Part shown: positions 21,174-28,119 of the stretch, one piece after another
How positions within the stretch are numbered: position 1 is the stretch's first letter
How the letters are laid out: every line of letters starts with the position of its first letter
Source of the DNA: an uncultured Elusimicrobia bacterium
GTDB lineage: Bacteria > Elusimicrobiota > Elusimicrobia > UBA1565 > UBA9628
Assembly (NCBI GenBank): GCA_903874575.1
Contig: CAIQSZ010000147.1
Coordinates: forward strand, 1 to 28,119
DNA length: 28,119 nucleotides
Reading direction: 5' to 3'
Notes under the pieces: model-generated
What the model was told of the DNA's origin: nothing
Database searches by the model: none
Seen by the model: only the letters and a program-made list of their open reading frames with translations
Made by a program: the position numbers and the translations under genes

Positions 21174-22505
21174 TCATTTCTTGGAGCGACCCTTCGTGCC
21201 GGCCGCGCCGAAGGTGGCCATGCCGAACATGTAGGCGATGTCCTTGTCTTCGAAGTGGACGTTGGCCCAGGCCATCACGCGCTTGACGGTGGCGATGTCC
21301 TCGACGCGCGCGCCCAAACCGACGTATTTGCTGATTCTCGCCAGCAGGCCGGCGTCGTAGATGCCTTTGTCGAAGACCTTCGCGTTGACGGTGCGGTTGC
21401 GGCTCATGTCGTAGGCCTGCGCGGTGACGGCGAAGCGGCCCCAAAACGGGTTCTTATAGAACGGAGTGTAGGTCACGCGGCCGCCGCCCGCCGAGCGGAT
21501 GGCGCCGACGGCCACGTCGAGGGGGCCCATCTCCCAGCCGAGCAGAGCGTCGACGCGGTTGGGCTGGACGTAGTCGGGGTGACGGCCCCTCGGCGCGTCG
21601 TTGAGGTTGGCGATGTTCGCGGCGCCGACGTAGTAGTAGCGGCCCTCGCGCGGGGAGATCTTCAAACCTAGGTCGGAGTGCGAGGTGCGCGCCAGGGAGT
21701 CGTAGCGCCAGTCGTAGTTCCAGTAAACGCGGAACTGGGTGATGCGGCCGAACACGTCTTTGGCGGTGCCGGCGGCTTCCTTGACGTCGGCGATGGTCTG
21801 CTTGACGTCCTCCCGGACCTTCTGGTCGTGGAGGAGCGCGCCCACCGCGCCCTTGTCGGTCGCCAAGCCCGCCATCATTTGGTTCGACTTGCCGAGCAAT
21901 TCGTCGAGCTTCCTGGTGATGTCGTCGGTGCGCTCGAGCGACTTCTCGAGCTTCGGCTTCGTGGTCTCGATGAGGTCGTTGAGATTGGCGGTCATGTCGC
22001 GGACGTTGGCGACGGTCTCGCGCAGGTTGTCGGTGAGGTTGCCGCGCGGCCCCTCCTCGGTCAGGCTGGAGAGCATCTTATCGAGCTTGCCCAGGGCCGC
22101 GTTCAGCGACTTCTCGATGGAGACGGGATCGATGCCGCGCACGACGGAACCCGCGGGCAGGACGCCGGACGAGGCGTGGCCCTGGTTGATCGCCAGGTAC
22201 TTGGAACCGATGATGCCGGTGGAGCCGATCTCGAACTCGGAGTCGTTGTAGATGTCGACGCCGGAGCGGATGGCCATGACCACCTTCGCGTGGTGGTCCT
22301 CCAAGATCAGGCCCTTGACCTTGCCGACTTCGACGCCGGCCAGCTTGACCGGGGCGTCCTTGGAGAGGTTGGCGACGTCGGTGAAGGTCGCGTACTCGGT
22401 GTAGCGGCGCTCGAAGGTATAGTCGCCCAGGAGGAAAATGGCGGTGGCGATGCAGACCAAGCCGGTCAAGACGAAAGCGCCGACCTTCGCTTCGAGCGAA
22501 AGCAC
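21174..22505 (-). CDS. mlaD: MlaD-like MCE protein with beta-rich C-terminal region
   Basis: The 443-residue protein starts with a membrane anchor (about 6-26) and one MCE domain (about 36-115; FTDVANLSKDAPVKLAGVEVGKVKGLILED, IYNDSEFEIGSTGIIGSKYLAI). A helical stretch (about 130-240) rich in Leu/Asn/Lys follows, and then an aromatic, strand-alternating region (about 245-430), for example YYYVGAANIANL, GRFAVTAQAYDM, VMAWANVHF. MCE proteins form hexamers that shuttle phospholipids between the membranes with MlaE and MlaF. The start is GTG at 22505, sharing a base with the mlaF stop (TAGTG). E. coli MlaD is only about 180 residues, so the added beta-rich half is distinctive. The symbol reflects the MCE domain and operon, not an exact orthologue. 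Confidence 0.88.
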   Translation of the reverse strand: MLSLEAKVGAFVLTGLVCIATAIFLLGDYTFERRYTEYATFTDVANLSKDAPVKLAGVEVGKVKGLILEDHHAKVVMAIRSGVDIYNDSEFEIGSTGIIGSKYLAINQGHASSGVLPAGSVVRGIDPVSIEKSLNAALGKLDKMLSSLTEEGPRGNLTDNLRETVANVRDMTANLNDLIETTKPKLEKSLERTDDITRKLDELLGKSNQMMAGLATDKGAVGALLHDQKVREDVKQTIADVKEAAGTAKDVFGRITQFRVYWNYDWRYDSLARTSHSDLGLKISPREGRYYYVGAANIANLNDAPRGRHPDYVQPNRVDALLGWEMGPLDVAVGAIRSAGGGRVTYTPFYKNPFWGRFAVTAQAYDMSRNRTVNAKVFDKGIYDAGLLARISKYVGLGARVEDIATVKRVMAWANVHFEDKDIAYMFGMATFGAAGTKGRSKK

Positions 22506-23308
22506 TAGTCTTTCCCCCGGCGGGCGCCGTCGCGGGCCTCGTCCGCCTCGAACTCCTTAAGCTTCATCTTGATCGGCCCCTGGCTGAGACCTTCGACGAA
22601 CTGCCTCACGGCGGGATCGGAGGTATTCTTGATCTGTTCCGGCGTCCCGACCTGCAGGATCCGGCCCTCAAGGAACATCGCGATGCGGCTCCCCACTTTA
22701 TAGGCGGACTTCATGTCGTGCGTCACCACGATCGCCGTGACTTTCAACTGCTTCTGGAGATCGAGGATCAGGTCGTTGATGACGTCGGACATGATCGGAT
22801 CGAGACCCGTGGTGGGCTCATCATACAAAATGTATTGCGGCTGCGCGGCGATGGCCCGGGCCAACGCCACGCGCTTCTTCATGCCGCCCGACAATTCCGC
22901 CGGCTTGAAGTCCTCCACGTCCTTCAGCCCGACCAGCGCCAGGGAGTCCGACGCGATCCGGCGATACTTCGAGAGCGGGACGTCCGTCAGATACTTGAGC
23001 CCGAAGCAGATGTTGTCGGCGACCGTCATGGAGTCGAACAGCGCGCCTTCCTGGAACAGGTAGCCGAAGCGGCGGCGATAGTCGGATATCTCGCGCTCGG
23101 TCTTGAGCTTCGTGATGTCCAAGCCGTCCACGACGATCTCGCCGGAGTCCGGCGCATGCAGGCCGATGACGCACTTCAGAAAAGTGGACTTGCCGCAGCC
23201 GGAGCCGCCGATGATGACCATCGTCTCGCCGCTCTCGACTTTCAGGTCGATGCCGCGCAGGACGGCGCGCCGGCCGAAGCTCTTCACGACTCCCTTGGCC
23301 TCGATCAT
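22505..23308 (-). CDS. mlaF: MlaF-type ABC transporter ATPase
   Basis: The 267-residue ATPase powers the MCE lipid transporter. Walker A is GGSGCGKST (34-42), the signature is ELSGGMKKRVALARA and Walker B is YILYDEPTTGLDP. The MlaF-type Q-loop FGYLFQEGALFDSMTV is present. The ATG at 23308 shares a base with the mlaE stop (TGATG), and the stop shares a base with the GTG of mlaD. An in-frame extension to 23980 is only antisense/overlap sequence of mlaE. Confidence 0.95.
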   Translation of the reverse strand: MIEAKGVVKSFGRRAVLRGIDLKVESGETMVIIGGSGCGKSTFLKCVIGLHAPDSGEIVVDGLDITKLKTEREISDYRRRFGYLFQEGALFDSMTVADNICFGLKYLTDVPLSKYRRIASDSLALVGLKDVEDFKPAELSGGMKKRVALARAIAAQPQYILYDEPTTGLDPIMSDVINDLILDLQKQLKVTAIVVTHDMKSAYKVGSRIAMFLEGRILQVGTPEQIKNTSDPAVRQFVEGLSQGPIKMKLKEFEADEARDGARRGKD

Positions 23309-24108
23309 CAGGTGATCCCGAGCGCGTTGAGCATCGCGGTGGCGAAGTAATCGATGACCAGAACCAGCGTCATGCTGATGACGACCGCCTGCGTGGTGGC
23401 CTTGCCCACGCCCTCGGCTCCGCCTCGAGTGGTCACGCCCTTGTAGCACGAGGTCATGGAAACCAGGAACGCGAAGACGAAGGTCTTCAGAAAGCCGTGC
23501 ACGAAGTGCTTGACCGACATGTTGTCGATGATGTCGTGCCAGTAGACGACGGTCGGAATGTCGTATTTCACGCGCGCCACGAAGAGCCCGCCGACGATGC
23601 CCGTGAAATCCGAGACGACCGTCAGCAGGGGCAGGACCGACAGGAATGCCAGCAGGCGCGGAATGACCAGATAACGCACCGGGTCCGTGCCCAGCGTGTA
23701 CAGCGCGTCGATCTGCTCGGTGACCTTCATGGTGCCCAACTCGGCGGCGATGGCCGCGCCCGCCCGGCCCGAGACGACGATCGCGGTCAGCACCGGCCCC
23801 AGCTCCATCACGATCGAGAACGAGACGACCGTGCCGATGAACAGCGGCACGTTGAAGAAATGCTTCGTGGTCGCGCCGGACTGGAGCGCCAGCACCATCC
23901 CCGTGAAAAACATCGTCATGGCGGTGACCGGCAGGGAGTCCACGCCGATGCGCGCCATCTGAATCAGGGTCTGCCGCCATTCGATCTTCGCGCGGAACAT
24001 CCAGAGGAAGGTCGAGCGCACGAGGAACACGAAGTGTCCCATGCTCTCCGCCGCCTCCAGAAGCTCCTTGCCGAAGCCGCCGAACAGCGCCTCAAGAACC
24101 GCGTTCAC
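23308..24108 (-). CDS. mlaE: MlaE-type ABC transporter permease
   Basis: The 266-residue inner-membrane permease matches the MlaE/YrbE family: RQTLIQMARIGVDSLPVTAMTMFFTGMVLALQSG, ELGPVLTAIVVSGRAGAAIAAELGTMKVTEQIDAL (the conserved cytoplasmic coupling region) and PRLLAFLSVLPLLTVVSDFTGIVGG are typical. Five or so membrane helices are visible. The start is GTG at 24108 (VNAVLEALFGGFGKEL), overlapping the alr stop as GTGA. The longer frame to 24426 runs through alr and is rejected. No mlaA, mlaB or mlaC lies in the window. Confidence 0.94.
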   Translation of the reverse strand: MNAVLEALFGGFGKELLEAAESMGHFVFLVRSTFLWMFRAKIEWRQTLIQMARIGVDSLPVTAMTMFFTGMVLALQSGATTKHFFNVPLFIGTVVSFSIVMELGPVLTAIVVSGRAGAAIAAELGTMKVTEQIDALYTLGTDPVRYLVIPRLLAFLSVLPLLTVVSDFTGIVGGLFVARVKYDIPTVVYWHDIIDNMSVKHFVHGFLKTFVFAFLVSMTSCYKGVTTRGGAEGVGKATTQAVVISMTLVLVIDYFATAMLNALGIT

Positions 24109-25232
24109 GACGTCACGCCCACGCGCGGCACCCGGGAGGACAGCGCGGTGACCGTCTCGTACGGGATGGTCCCGCACAGATCCGCCAACTCGCCGGCCGG
24201 CACTTCGGCGCCGCCCTGACGTCCGAGCAGGACCGCGGCCGCGCCCACGCGCGCTTCGGAAACCTCGCTCACGTCGACCATGGTCTGGTCCATCGTCACG
24301 CGCCCGATGACGGGGCAGCGCCGGCCGCCGACCAGGACCGACGCCCGGTTCGACAGCGCGCGGGGATAGCCGTCGCCGTAGCCGATAGGCAGGGTCGCCA
24401 CGCGCGTCGGGCGCTTGGCGCGCCAAGTCGCGCCGTAGCTGACCGTGGCTCCTTTCGGAACCGTCTTCAGGAACACGATCTTGGACTTAAGCGTCAGCGC
24501 CGGTTCGAAGCCCGGGAAGAGACCGTACGCCGCCAAGCCCGGCCGCACCAGGTCGAAGCGGGACGCCGGACGGCGCAAAGCCCCCGCGGAATTGGCCGCG
24601 TGCACCAACGGCGGGCGCAGGCCCTCGCGCGACAGCGCGGCGACGACGCGGCGGAACACGCGCAGTTGGACGGCGGTGAGCGCGCCGTCGTCCTCGGCGG
24701 AAGCCAGATGAGTGTAGAGGCCCTGGACGCGGACCGCCTTGAGCGCGGCGAGATAGCGGACCACGCCCAGCGCCGCCTCCGGGCCGGCGCCGATGCGGCC
24801 CATCCCGGTGTCCACCTTGACGTGGCAATCGACGCGGCGCTTCAACTTCAACGCCACCTCGGCCAAGCGCTTGGCGGACTCCAGCGAGGCCACGACCGGC
24901 GTCAGATCGTGCGCGACCGCGGCCAGCACGCTCTCGAACGGGTACAGCGAGCCCAGCACCAGCACGGGCAGGCGCGCGCCCGCCTCGCGCAGGGCCATGC
25001 CTTCCTCGACGGAAGAAACCCCGAACCAGTCGGCGTCGCGGCCCGACTCGGCGGCGCGCGCGCAGAGAGCGGCGTCGTGCCCGTAGGCGTTCGCCTTCAC
25101 GACGAACATGATCTTCGCGCCCGCGGGCATCCGGTCGCGGACGGCGCGCAGATTTCGCTTGATCGCGCCCAGATCCACCTCGGCCCATGTCGGCCGGAAG
25201 AAGCGGCGCCGCGGAAAGGAGACCCCCCTCAT
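24105..25232 (-). CDS. alr: Alanine racemase
   Basis: The 375-residue PLP enzyme makes D-alanine for peptidoglycan. The PLP lysine is K46 in VVKANAYGHD, the second catalytic base is Y266 in VSYGATW, and PIGYGDGYPRALSNRASVLVGG, RCPVIGRVTMDQTMVDVS and YTHLASAED also match the family. The first about 15 residues are Arg/Phe-rich. I chose the ATG at 25232, whose first base is the last base of the dnaB stop (TGATG). A GTG at 25235 is equally in frame and would add one residue. It is immediately upstream of mlaE, which starts inside its stop. Confidence 0.96.
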   Translation of the reverse strand: MRGVSFPRRRFFRPTWAEVDLGAIKRNLRAVRDRMPAGAKIMFVVKANAYGHDAALCARAAESGRDADWFGVSSVEEGMALREAGARLPVLVLGSLYPFESVLAAVAHDLTPVVASLESAKRLAEVALKLKRRVDCHVKVDTGMGRIGAGPEAALGVVRYLAALKAVRVQGLYTHLASAEDDGALTAVQLRVFRRVVAALSREGLRPPLVHAANSAGALRRPASRFDLVRPGLAAYGLFPGFEPALTLKSKIVFLKTVPKGATVSYGATWRAKRPTRVATLPIGYGDGYPRALSNRASVLVGGRRCPVIGRVTMDQTMVDVSEVSEARVGAAAVLLGRQGGAEVPAGELADLCGTIPYETVTALSSRVPRVGVTS

Positions 25233-26632
25233 CACGAGAACTGAGTCTGACTCTCCTGGATGTCGGCGGGCTCGTCCGCGCCCACCGCCTCGTCGACGAA
25301 ACGGGTGATGTCGCGCAGGAAGAGAACGTCGACGATCCCGGTCGGGCCCTGGCGCTGCTTCGCGATGATCAGCTGGGCCTTGTTCTCGAGCGTGGGATCA
25401 TTGGGTTTGTAATAGCCCTCGCGGTGGATGAGGGTGACGAGGTCGGCGTCCTGCTCCAGGGAGCCGGACTCGCGCAGGTCGGACAGCTTCGGCTTGTTGT
25501 CCAGGCGCGTCTTGTCTTCCGACGCGCGCGACAGCTGGGACAGCGCGATCACGGGGATGCTGAGCTCGCGCGCGAGCTGCTTGAGGCTGCGCGAGATCTC
25601 GGAGACCTCCTGCTGGCGGTTCTCCTGGCGCGCCGCGCCGCCGCGCAGCAACTGCAGATAGTCGATGACGACCATGCCCAGAGCCTTGTTCTCCTGCTTG
25701 AGGCGGCTCATCAGCTGGCGGGCGATCGTGCGCACGCTGAACACGGTCATGCCCGGATTGTCGTTGATGTAGAGGGGCGCGTCGGAGAAACGCGCGGCGG
25801 CGTTGGTCAGATCCTGCCAGCGATCGCGGCGGAAGAAACCGGTGCGGATGTCCTTGAGGTTGACCTTCGCCTCTGCGGCGATGAAACGCTGCATGATCGC
25901 ATGACGGTTCATCTCCAGGGAAAAAAACAGCACCGGCGTGTTTTTATCCAGGACCACGTGCGCGACGATATTCTGCGCGAACGCCGTCTTGCCCATCGAG
26001 GGGCGCGCGGCGATCAGGATAAGATCGGACTTCTGGAAGCCGGTCGTCATGCGGTCGAACGCGCGCAAGCCCGTCGGCACGCCGGTGACGTCGTTCTTGC
26101 TGTGAACGGCCTTCTCGATCTGGTCGACGACCTCGTGAACGATGTCCTTGGCATGGATGACGCCGTGCATCGCCTGCGTCTCGGAAACCTTCAGGATGGC
26201 GCCCTGAGCCTCGTCCAGGATGACCTTCGTGTCCTTGTCCTGGGAGTAGCAGGCGGTGACCACGCCGGTGGCGGCGCTGATCAGATTGCGCAGGATGGCC
26301 TTCTCCTTGACCAAGCGCGCGTAGTGCTCGACATGGGCGGCCGTGGTGACCTTGTTGATCAGGTCGGCCAGAAAGGCGCCGCCGCCGACGAAGTCCAAGT
26401 TCCCCTTCTTGCGAAGTTCCTCGGAGACGGTGACCAAATCGACGGCCTGGCCGCCGCTGAACAGGCCGAAGACGGCCCGGAATACCTTCTTGTGCGCGTC
26501 AAGATAGAAGTCGCTCTCGTGAAGGACGTCGAGAGCCTTCTCGGCGGCCTCGCGCTCGATGAGCATCGAGCCGAGCACCGCCATCTCGGCCTCGAGGGCC
26601 TGGGGCGGCAGGGCGGGGTTCTGAGCGGCCAT
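25232..26632 (-). CDS. dnaB: Replicative DNA helicase DnaB
   Basis: The 466-residue hexameric helicase unwinds DNA at the replication fork. An N-terminal helical domain (about 5-110; PQALEAEMAVLGSMLIE) is followed by the RecA-like C-terminal domain with Walker A in LIAARPSMGKTAFAQN (residues 207-221), the KTPVLFFSLEM-type element (here NTPVLFFSLEM), VVIDYLQLL and SDLRESGSLEQDADLV. No intein is present. I chose the ATG at 26632 because the protein then begins MAAQNPALPPQALEAE. The longer frame to 26746 crosses rplI. It follows rplI closely, the classical rpsF-ssb-rpsR-rplI-dnaB order. Confidence 0.97.
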   Translation of the reverse strand: MAAQNPALPPQALEAEMAVLGSMLIEREAAEKALDVLHESDFYLDAHKKVFRAVFGLFSGGQAVDLVTVSEELRKKGNLDFVGGGAFLADLINKVTTAAHVEHYARLVKEKAILRNLISAATGVVTACYSQDKDTKVILDEAQGAILKVSETQAMHGVIHAKDIVHEVVDQIEKAVHSKNDVTGVPTGLRAFDRMTTGFQKSDLILIAARPSMGKTAFAQNIVAHVVLDKNTPVLFFSLEMNRHAIMQRFIAAEAKVNLKDIRTGFFRRDRWQDLTNAAARFSDAPLYINDNPGMTVFSVRTIARQLMSRLKQENKALGMVVIDYLQLLRGGAARQENRQQEVSEISRSLKQLARELSIPVIALSQLSRASEDKTRLDNKPKLSDLRESGSLEQDADLVTLIHREGYYKPNDPTLENKAQLIIAKQRQGPTGIVDVLFLRDITRFVDEAVGADEPADIQESQTQFS

Positions 26633-26645
26633 AACCCCGGGACCC

Positions 26646-27092
26646 TTACTCGCGGGCGGAGACGGTGACCTTGACTTTCGCGGCGACTTCGGGGGCCAGG
26701 CGCAACTCCACTTCGTGCTCGCCGGTGGTCTTGAGCGCGTTCTCAAGGCGCACCGAGTTCTTCGGCACGTCGTAGCCGGCGGCCTTCAGGCTCTTGAGCA
26801 CGTCGGTCTTCCCGACGGAGCCGAACAGCTTGCCCTCTTCCGAGGCGGGCATCGAGAACGTCAGGTTGACGCCGGCCAATTTCTCGGCCAGTTCCTTGGC
26901 GACCTTGACCTCGGCGGCGACGACGGAGGCGCGCTTTTCCTTGCCCTTCTCCCAGTACTTCAGATTCGAGGGCGTGGCGGCCTGCGCGAGCTTGCGCGGC
27001 AGCAGATAGTTGCGCGCATAACCGTCCGCGACGTCCTTCACGTCGCCGGCGCGGCCGAGATGATCGACGGTGTTTTTGAGGATGACTTTCAT
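26646..27092 (-). CDS. rplI: 50S ribosomal protein bL9
   Basis: The 148-residue protein is a full-length bL9. The N-terminal domain reads MKVILKNTVDHLGRAGDVKDVADGYARNYLLPRKLA, the usual rRNA-binding start, followed by a central helix (about 40-75) and a C-terminal domain ending LAPEVAAKVKVTVSARE. A TAGGAG ribosome site precedes the ATG. It lies between rpsR and dnaB. Confidence 0.98.
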   Translation of the reverse strand: MKVILKNTVDHLGRAGDVKDVADGYARNYLLPRKLAQAATPSNLKYWEKGKEKRASVVAAEVKVAKELAEKLAGVNLTFSMPASEEGKLFGSVGKTDVLKSLKAAGYDVPKNSVRLENALKTTGEHEVELRLAPEVAAKVKVTVSARE

Positions 27093-27124
27093 GACGATAC
27101 TCCTACTTCAGGATGTCGAATGTT

Positions 27125-27472
27125 TTAGCGCGTTACGTACGGCAACAGGGCCAGGTTGCGCGCGCGCTTGATGGCGCGCGTCAACTGGCGCTGATGCGAC
27201 GCGCAGTTGCCGGTGATGCGAGCCGACAGAATCTTGCCGGTGTCGGTCGTGAAGGTGCGCAGGACTTGTATCTGCTTGTAATCGATGTCGCGGACCTTCT
27301 CGGCGCAGAAGCGGCAGACCTTGCGACGAACCGGATACGGAGGGCGGCGGCCGCCGGGTCGGCGGGCGCCGACCCCCGAAGGAGCGGAGGCCGAGGACGA
27401 CGGAGCGGAGACGGCGGGAGACGCGGGGGTCTCGGGGGCCGCGGATGACGCGGCATTCTGATCGACAGCCAT
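27125..27472 (-). CDS. rpsR: 30S ribosomal protein bS18 with N-terminal extension
   Basis: The 115-residue bS18 is longer than the usual about 75. The conserved part begins near residue 49 (RRKVCRFCAEKVRDIDYKQIQVLRTFTTDTGKILS), with RITGNCASHQRQLTRAIKRARNLALLPY following. The cysteine pair CRFC plus C and H of NCASH form the zinc-binding (C+) version of bS18. The first about 44 residues are Ala/Ser/Pro-rich and probably disordered. The ATG at 27472 shares a base with the ssb stop (TAATG), which supports this start and so the extension. Confidence 0.96.
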   Translation of the reverse strand: MAVDQNAASSAAPETPASPAVSAPSSSASAPSGVGARRPGGRRPPYPVRRKVCRFCAEKVRDIDYKQIQVLRTFTTDTGKILSARITGNCASHQRQLTRAIKRARNLALLPYVTR

Positions 27473-27897
27473 TAGAACGGAACCTCCTCGATGTCGGCGC
27501 CGGCGGAAACGTCCGGCTCCGCGCCGCCGGTCACGCCGGACGACGATGCTTTCTCAAGAATCTGGACGCGGCGCGCTTCGACTTCGAGCTTGGTGCGCTT
27601 GGCTCCGTCTTCCTTGCTTTCAACCGCATAACTGCGCAGGCGGCCCTCGATATGGACGGGACTGCCCTTCTTCAAGATCTTCCCGCACCGCTCCGCCGCT
27701 TCGCGCCACACGGAAACGTCGACGTAACTGGTATCGTCCTTCCACTCCCCGCTCTTGGAATCCTTGAAGCGGCGGTTGACGGCGAGGGCAAAGCGGCACA
27801 TCGCGACCCCGCCGGCCGTATACTTGAGTTCGGCGTCGCGGGTGAGACGCCCCGTCAGAAGAACGGTGTTCTGCTCGGGGAGACGAATCTCGGCCAT
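27472..27897 (-). CDS. ssb: Single-stranded DNA-binding protein
   Basis: The 141-residue SSB has the OB-fold core (TVLLTGRLTRDAELKYTAGGVAMCRFALAVNRRF, WREAAERCGKILKKGSPVHIEGRL) and a short Ser/Gly/Ala linker to the acidic tip DIEEVPF, the peptide that recruits repair and replication partners. The linker is short compared with E. coli SSB. The start is the ATG at 27897, giving MAEIRLPEQN. The frame could be read back to 27918, but that overlaps rpsF. It is coupled to rpsR by TAATG. Confidence 0.96.
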   Translation of the reverse strand: MAEIRLPEQNTVLLTGRLTRDAELKYTAGGVAMCRFALAVNRRFKDSKSGEWKDDTSYVDVSVWREAAERCGKILKKGSPVHIEGRLRSYAVESKEDGAKRTKLEVEARRVQILEKASSSGVTGGAEPDVSAGADIEEVPF

Positions 27898-27901
27898 GGC
27901 G

Positions 27902-28119
27902 TCAAGCCTGCGCGGCAACGGCGGCGGCGGGCTTTGCTTTCTTGGGCTTCTTCTCGCGCATCTTGCGGTCGTGAACGGCGACGGTCATATCGCGCAGGAC
28001 GTCGTCGGAAACGCTGAAGTTATGAGCGAGCTTCTTCAGCAGCGCCGGCGCGGCCTTATGCTTGATATACACGTAGACGCCTTCGCGCGCCTTGCCGATG
28101 GAGTGGGTCAGCTTGCGCC
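27902..28119 (-). CDS. rpsF: 30S ribosomal protein bS6, C-terminal part (cut by window edge)
   Basis: Only the last about 71 codons are present. They read RKLTHSIGKAREGVYVYIKH, then LAHNFSVSDDVLRDMTVAVHDRK, matching the bS6 sequence that contains the KxREGxYV strand and the NDDVLRxLTV end. An Ala/Lys/Pro-rich tail (about 20 residues) follows. The start codon and promoter of the rpsF-ssb-rpsR-rplI-dnaB run lie beyond the right edge. Confidence 0.93.
   Translation of the reverse strand, partial: RKLTHSIGKAREGVYVYIKHKAAPALLKKLAHNFSVSDDVLRDMTVAVHDRKMREKKPKKAKPAAAVAAQA

Noticed and set aside
25187..26668. A 493-residue plus-strand open frame
   Set aside because: It is antisense to dnaB, with no recognisable domain.

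Overview
The window is GC-rich, densely packed bacterial chromosome with no rRNA, tRNA, CRISPR array, insertion sequence or phage gene. Nearly all of it is coding, and neighbouring genes commonly overlap as ATGA or TGATG. The cell is very probably a diderm (outer-membrane) bacterium: there is an MlaEFD-type lipid transporter, a GT9 heptosyltransferase-like enzyme, the paired families TIGR03545/TIGR03546, and periplasmic peptidoglycan-recycling hydrolases. Two traits look Firmicutes-like instead: a LexA box of the B. subtilis type and the gene order radA-yacL-ispD/F-cysS-rlmB. This mixture fits a deep-branching diderm phylum. Elusimicrobiota is a guess I cannot verify from the sequence.

Layout from left to right. 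(1) The N-terminal 309 codons of smc on the minus strand, cut by the window edge. (2) A plus-strand set: a secreted HExxH zinc-protease-like protein, a small putative lipoprotein, and a GT9 glycosyltransferase. (3) lexA on the minus strand, divergent from the plus-strand TIGR03546-TIGR03545 pair. The shared intergenic region carries an excellent sigma70 promoter with a LexA box in its spacer. (4) A long minus-strand run, read from the right: radA, yacL, ispDF (fused), cysS, rlmB, a zinc CDF exporter, thiN, a duplicated Tim44/zinc-ribbon membrane protein, a secreted low-complexity protein, and an SPFH/zinc-ribbon protein that has its own strong promoter. (5) Upstream of that, another minus-strand run: rpsF (cut by the right edge), ssb, rpsR, rplI, dnaB, alr, mlaE, mlaF, mlaD, namZ and a GH3 hexosaminidase, ending in tandem hairpins before radA.

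Functionally, the right-hand run joins core ribosome and replication genes to envelope genes. Alr makes D-alanine for peptidoglycan, MlaEFD moves phospholipids between membranes, and NamZ with GH3 NagZ trims MurNAc and GlcNAc from wall fragments. The left-hand run joins DNA repair, isoprenoid precursor synthesis, cysteine charging and 23S rRNA methylation.

The best candidate for something undescribed is the 7.4-10.6 kb trio (duplicated Tim44/zinc-ribbon membrane protein, secreted Ser/Gly-rich protein, SPFH/zinc-ribbon protein). It resembles the B. subtilis YdjGHI membrane-stress complex in general design but has different parts and no nearby pspA. Next are the uncharacterised TIGR03545/46 pair beside lexA and an MCE protein with a beta-rich C-terminal half.
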